A DNA stretch of 64,000 bases from Bog-473 sp963782415 (GTDB lineage Bacteria; Actinomycetota; Acidimicrobiia; Acidimicrobiales; RAAP-2): NCBI GenBank assembly GCA_963782415.1, contig CAWAJT010000008.1, positions 1 to 64,000 of the forward strand, written 5' to 3'. Both the position numbers and the translations under genes were made by a program. A model generated the notes under the pieces. It was not told where the DNA came from, did not search any database, and saw only the letters and a list, made by a program, of their open reading frames with translations. Below, piece by piece: positions 60,852-64,000 of the stretch; within the stretch, counting starts at the first letter, position 1; each line of letters opens with the position of its first letter.

Positions 60852-60878
60852 GTGACGGGCGCAGAGGCCCGCATCCCA
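60844..60878 (+). promoter_or_regulatory. Extended ribosome binding site followed by a hairpin
   Basis: GAAAGGAGGTGA (60844-60855) is complementary to the 3' end of 16S rRNA over 12 bases. The start ATG is 24 bases further, too far for normal use. A hairpin (CGGGC/GCCCG around GCAGAG, 60856-60871) lies between and would bring the two to about ten bases. Confidence 0.5.
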
Positions 60879-61184
60879 ATGACTGTCTTCTACTTGTTGA
60901 TTCCACTGTTCGCCGTGGCGGTCGCGGTCGCCGTTCTTCCCGTCCTGTACGGAACCTTGAAGCATCAGAACTGGGAAAATCGCGAGGCCGCTCTCACGGA
61001 GCAACAGCAGACCCAGATAGCCGACAGCGACCGCGATCAGCCCGCGCCAACTCGGGAGTCTCGCGTGCATGTCGCACTCCACGACGCACACGCCGAGGCG
61101 GTCGCCCTGCTTCGACGCGTCGAACACCTCACGGAGCAACTCGAAACCGAATCAGAGCGGTCAGGGGTACTTCAGCAATCCTGA
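60879..61184 (+). CDS. Small membrane protein with coiled tail
   Basis: The 101-residue protein starts with one membrane helix (TVFYLLIPLFAVAVAVAVLPVLYG) and has a hydrophilic tail of about 75 residues rich in Glu, Gln, His and Arg (ENREAALTEQQQTQIADSD, then AEAVALLRRVEHLTEQLETESER), which may form a coiled coil. I recognise no family. ATG 60879 begins the helix; a GTG at 60852 would lie inside the ribosome binding site and is less likely. Confidence 0.55.
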   Translation: MTVFYLLIPLFAVAVAVAVLPVLYGTLKHQNWENREAALTEQQQTQIADSDRDQPAPTRESRVHVALHDAHAEAVALLRRVEHLTEQLETESERSGVLQQS

Positions 61185-61500
61185 TCGGCTGAGGGCGTTC
61201 TCGAAGGTCCGATCACAAATGGACCGTTCCTTCTCAGAACACTCTGAGCGCCTCCCGGTCCACGGGTGCCGTAGATTCGCGACCCGATAGGTGCATCCTC
61301 TCGATCGACGTCAAGGCGTGGTTGATGCACATCTCCGTTCCTTTCGCCATACAGAATCCGTCATCGTTGATGGCAGCGTCTGTCCGACGTAGGGGAGTGC
61401 AATTCCCGCGCAGGCCAGCCGGCCCCTCCACCCTGGCGCTTGGCCGCGCGCTACCTCACGTCAGACGAACCGGAGGCACGATGCAGGGGCTTTCGCCGTG
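61185..61500. other. Intergenic region
   Basis: I see no supported gene in these 316 bases. The region joins the end of the small membrane protein gene and the 13-base repeat array. Confidence 0.45.
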
Positions 61501-61600
61501 TCGTCAGGCCGTGTCGTCAGGCCGGGTCGTCAGGCCGTGTCGTCAGGCCGGGTCGTCAGGCCGGGTCGTCAGGCCGTGTCGTCAGGCCGTGTCGTCAGGA
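61501..61600. repeat. 13-base tandem repeat, seven full copies and a partial one
   Basis: The unit TCGTCAGGCCGTG (with GTG or GGG at its end) occurs at 61501, 61514, 61527, 61540, 61553, 61566 and 61579, then a partial copy at 61592. The stop codon of the minus-strand gene (complement of 61595-61597) is in the partial copy, and every unit has the same TGA on that strand. There are no spacers, so this is not a CRISPR array. Confidence 0.95.
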
Positions 61601-61837
61601 GGTCCGGGAATGCTCGGAGGACAGGTGTGCCGCCCCGGCCGCCTCGGCCTCGGACCGAGTCTCGAAATGACCGAGTAGGTCGTGGCGTGCGTCAGTGCAG
61701 CGGGCCGTCCACTGCATGATGGACGGATCCTCCTCGGTGGGAATCTCACCAATGATGATCACGGCCTTTGCCGAGGAGTCTTCGGCTGCCTCACCAGTTT
61801 CACCAGCCGAGAACGTCTCGCTGTGCTCAGGACTCAT
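61595..61837 (-). CDS. Small acidic protein of unknown function
   Basis: The protein of about 80 residues has an acidic start (SPEHSETFSAGETGEAAEDSS), then AVIIIGEIPTEEDPSIMQWTARCTDARHDLLGHFETRSEAEAAGAAHL. The middle and end could be a small alpha-beta domain. I do not recognise it. ATG 61837 is the likely start; ATG 61891 is possible. Its stop lies in the tandem repeat. Coding is supported by sensible composition, not by homology. Confidence 0.45.
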   Translation of the reverse strand: MSPEHSETFSAGETGEAAEDSSAKAVIIIGEIPTEEDPSIMQWTARCTDARHDLLGHFETRSEAEAAGAAHLSSEHSRTS

Positions 61838-61969
61838 CGTCTCGATCCGATCTTCCTGTCGGGTGTGGGATCCGATATCTACCCTGCGCATGTGCGTTGC
61901 AAACGGCGGTGATCCCCCTGCGTTGCCGATGAATGGTTCTTGTCGGCCATACCGGGGTAGCTGCTCACC

Positions 61970-62761
61970 GTGAGCGTCATCATCGGGACCTCTGGTTGGC
62001 AGTATGCCGACTGGCGGGGGCGCTTCTATCCCCGCCGCGTGGCTCAGAGGGAGTGGCTCTCGTTCTATTCGGACCGCTTTCAGTCAGTGGAGGTCAACAA
62101 CGTCTTCTATCGCCTCCCGGAGAAGGAGACGTTCGAACGCTGGGCTGCGGCAACGCCCGAAGACTTTGTCTTCAGCCTCAAAGCAAGTCGCTACCTCACC
62201 CACGTGCTCCGCCTGAGCAAGCCCTCGGAGCCCGTGCGACGGCTGCTCGACCGCTCGAGTGGGCTGGGTCACAAGGTGGGCCCGATTCTTCTCCAGCTTC
62301 CGGCCACTCTGCGTGCGGAACCGGCACGCCTGGCGTCCTGCCTCAAGGCTTTTCCGTCGAATGTCCGGGTGGCCTTTGAGCCGCGCCACGAATCCTGGTT
62401 CACGGACGAAATCGCGGACATCCTGACGCAACATGGGGCGGCGTTTTGCCTCAGCGACACGCCGCGCCGAAAATCTCCGCTCTGGCGCACGACGGATTGG
62501 GGGTATCTCCGGCTGCACGAAGGCCGAGCCCATCCCGCCCCCTGCTATGGCCGCGTCGCCCTCAAGCGCTGGGCCGAACGCCTTGCGGACCTGTGGGAGC
62601 CGAGCGAGGACGTGTACGTCTATTTCAACAACGATCATGGAGGCTGCGCCGTGCGCGACGCTCACCGCTTCGCTCTAAGTACGGAGCACGTGGGATTGCG
62701 CCCGACGCGTGTGCCCACGAGCAGGGAAGCGACGCTGCGAATGGAGCACCCAACGACGTGA
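61970..62761 (+). CDS. DUF72 family protein (YecE-like)
   Basis: The 263-residue TIM-barrel-like protein begins VIIGTSGWQYADWRGRFYPR and has LSFYSDRFQSVEVNNVFYRLPEKETFERWAAATPEDFVFSLKASRYLTH, the two strongest DUF72 motifs. FEPRHESWF and VYVYFNNDHGGCAVRDA are also conserved. The function of DUF72 is not established. The GTG start at 61970 has a weak upstream site. The gene seems to stand alone; the next gene is convergent. Confidence 0.92.
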   Translation: MSVIIGTSGWQYADWRGRFYPRRVAQREWLSFYSDRFQSVEVNNVFYRLPEKETFERWAAATPEDFVFSLKASRYLTHVLRLSKPSEPVRRLLDRSSGLGHKVGPILLQLPATLRAEPARLASCLKAFPSNVRVAFEPRHESWFTDEIADILTQHGAAFCLSDTPRRKSPLWRTTDWGYLRLHEGRAHPAPCYGRVALKRWAERLADLWEPSEDVYVYFNNDHGGCAVRDAHRFALSTEHVGLRPTRVPTSREATLRMEHPTT

Positions 62762-62795
62762 GCGGCTCTGAAGCGTCGGGTGTGGCGCGGCCGTC

Positions 62796-63464
62796 TCAGG
62801 TCGTGATGAGGGACGCCACCGGACTGGTGAAGAGCTGAGCCAGGAGTTCGGCGACATCCCGGTAGACCTGGATCGAGCCCGCTTCGCTGAGTTCATGTCG
62901 GCTGAAGCCGCCTGTTTCGACCGTGATGCAGGCGACTCCCGCCGCTCGGGCGGCCCGGACGTCCCACACGCTGTCACCCACCGCAAGCGCCCGCTGGGGA
63001 TCGATCGAGTTCTGCTCCATGGCGGCGAGGAACACGTCTGGGTCCGGCTTGGAGCGTTCGACTTGATCCGCGGTGGTGTGCCCGTCGATCGCCGTGTCTG
63101 CTCCTAGCTTTTCGCGCAGCTGATCAAGCTCATCCGTCGGGGCGGACGTCGCGAGCACGACGGCCAGACCCAGGTCATGGATTCGGCGGAGCACCTCGCC
63201 AGCTCCAGGAAACGGCTTCACCTCCTTGACGAGTTCTTGGTAGTGCCGCGGACGTGCAGCGCGAGCGTCGGGGCTGTCGTGTCCCAGGAGTTCCTCTACC
63301 AACTGATCGCCACCCATCCCGATAAGCCGATGAATCGCATTCATCGGCGCCCACTCCCCGGCGTCATGAAGGGCCCGGGACCAGGCCAGGCAGTGAAGAT
63401 AATTGCTGTCCATCAGTGTGCCGTCCACGTCGAACAGCACACCCGGACGGAGTCCCTCGGTCAC
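62796..63464 (-). CDS. HAD superfamily phosphatase, phosphoglycolate phosphatase-like
   Basis: The 222-residue protein has motif I FDVDGTLMDSN, a helical cap (HCLAWSRALHDAGEWAPMNAIHRLIGMGGDQL), motif II LATSAP, motif III SKPDPD with Lys, and motif IV AVGDSVWDVRAARAAG. It should remove phosphate from a small substrate with Mg. Phosphoglycolate, sugar phosphates or nucleotides are possible. The GTG start at 63464 has no clear ribosome binding site. Convergent with the DUF72 gene. Confidence 0.92.
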   Translation of the reverse strand: MTEGLRPGVLFDVDGTLMDSNYLHCLAWSRALHDAGEWAPMNAIHRLIGMGGDQLVEELLGHDSPDARAARPRHYQELVKEVKPFPGAGEVLRRIHDLGLAVVLATSAPTDELDQLREKLGADTAIDGHTTADQVERSKPDPDVFLAAMEQNSIDPQRALAVGDSVWDVRAARAAGVACITVETGGFSRHELSEAGSIQVYRDVAELLAQLFTSPVASLITT

Positions 63465-63786
63465 GATGGTCTATCCACGGGAATCACGGCCAGTGTCATC
63501 GAGCCAAAGAGCTCGATTTCGAGAAGCCTTCTCCGTGTGAGAGTTCAGTCCGCTTCGCCGCCATGGAGCTCGAGTACCCGGTTTCGTTTCCGCCGACACT
63601 TTCGCCGGCACGTTGCTCATTGGTCGCACCCGGCGGCGATGAAGGCCTCGCGAGCCCACTCCCGTCTCGGCGACGGGGTAGACCCTTCGCACGCTGCAAT
63701 CCCGTACCACGAGAGGCGAGGCAGTGCCGGGGCGAATCCACTGGTGCGGCGTGCATATCCGTGCCTCCCGGGTATAGAGACCGCCG
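63465..63786. other. Intergenic region
   Basis: About 320 bases without a supported gene. TATAGA at 63773-63778 lies eight bases before the ATG at 63787 and could be a -10 element for leaderless transcription of the oxidoreductase gene. Confidence 0.4.
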
Positions 63787-64000
63787 ATGACGTCGATCGG
63801 CTACACGATGCTGTGCGAGCAGGCCGGTCCCAAGGAGCTGGTCCGCCACGTCCAGCTGGCCGAAGAGGCCGGCTTCGAGTTCGCGGTGATCTCCGACCAC
63901 TACTTTCCCTGGGTCGATGCCATGGGACACGCTCCCTACGCCTGGTCGGTGCTCGGCGCGGCCGCCCAGGTCACCTCCCGTATTGAGCTCATGACCTACG
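63787..64000 (+). CDS. F420-dependent LLM class oxidoreductase, 5' part
   Basis: The 71 residues in the window (MTSIGYTMLCEQAGPKELV, then AEEAGFEFAVISDHYFPWVDAMGHAPYAWSVLGAAAQVTSRIELMTY) match the start of F420-dependent luciferase-like enzymes related to glucose-6-phosphate dehydrogenase (TIGR03557-like). SDHYFPW contains the residues near F420 in this group. The gene runs out of the window, so length and substrate cannot be judged. Confidence 0.88.
   Translation, partial: MTSIGYTMLCEQAGPKELVRHVQLAEEAGFEFAVISDHYFPWVDAMGHAPYAWSVLGAAAQVTSRIELMTY

Noticed and set aside
61501..61600. Repeat array as a possible CRISPR
   Set aside because: Units are 13 bases, directly joined, with no spacers and no cas genes.
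63177..63986. A 269-codon plus-strand frame at the end of the window
   Set aside because: It is antisense to the HAD phosphatase gene and then out of frame with the F420-dependent oxidoreductase.

Overview
The window is a chimera of two unrelated DNAs. Bases 1 to about 4,360 are AT-rich and carry Bacillaceae-like genes: a broken YdcZ-type transporter, a small flavin oxidoreductase, a PAS-PAS-GGDEF-hemerythrin diguanylate cyclase, and the first part of a secreted protein. At about 4,360 composition and gene content change abruptly, inside an open reading frame, to very GC-rich actinobacterial DNA that continues to the end. The right part suggests an uncultured or little-studied actinomycete, perhaps Acidimicrobiia-like. 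The reasons are several F420/luciferase-type oxidoreductases, a polyphosphate glucokinase, Drr-type ABC exporters, many CoA-ester catabolic genes, leaderless-looking starts and an aa3-type oxidase operon. I read the junction as an assembly or library chimera, not as a natural transfer, but this is inference.

Layout of the actinobacterial part. 4.36-6.5 kb: tail of a VirD4/TraG-like coupling ATPase, then an ECF42-type sigma factor with its DGPF (YCII) partner. 6.7-33.4 kb: a dense catabolic region with aldehyde dehydrogenase, two family III CoA transferases, three enoyl-CoA hydratases, a fused double acyl-CoA dehydrogenase, two thioesterase-like genes, two SDRs, an acyl-CoA synthetase, two flavin/F420 monooxygenase-like proteins, two phytanoyl-CoA dioxygenase-like proteins, a PIG-L deacetylase, hydrolases and a lone ABC ATPase. 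Together they suggest activation and beta-oxidation-like breakdown of a lipid, steroid or terpenoid type substrate. The substrate cannot be read from the sequence.

33.6-46.5 kb: PPK2 polyphosphate kinase, a sulfotransferase-like protein, a PadR regulator next to a DrrAB exporter, a DUF4268 putative nuclease, an amidase, a second DrrAB exporter divergent from a TetR regulator with clear operators, polyphosphate glucokinase coupled to a cytochrome P450, and tRNA-Arg(ACG). 46.8-59 kb: a respiratory cluster with cytochrome c oxidase subunits II, I and III, a 37-residue membrane subunit missed by usual length cut-offs, two CtaG-like assembly proteins, two SCO-type copper chaperones (one fused to a membrane domain), a TlpA-type thioredoxin and a cupredoxin-like protein. 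59-64 kb: a GNAT-AAA+ fusion, small proteins, DUF72, a HAD phosphatase and the start of an F420-dependent oxidoreductase.

Two genome-wide patterns stand out. First, about ten genes are broken by single-base frameshifts, mostly at short homopolymers, on both sides of the junction; this looks like residual sequencing error. Second, four genes end inside short tandem repeats (units of 13, 14 or 17 bases) whose repeated unit contains the stop codon. Because these unit lengths are not multiples of three, the copies place stops in several frames.
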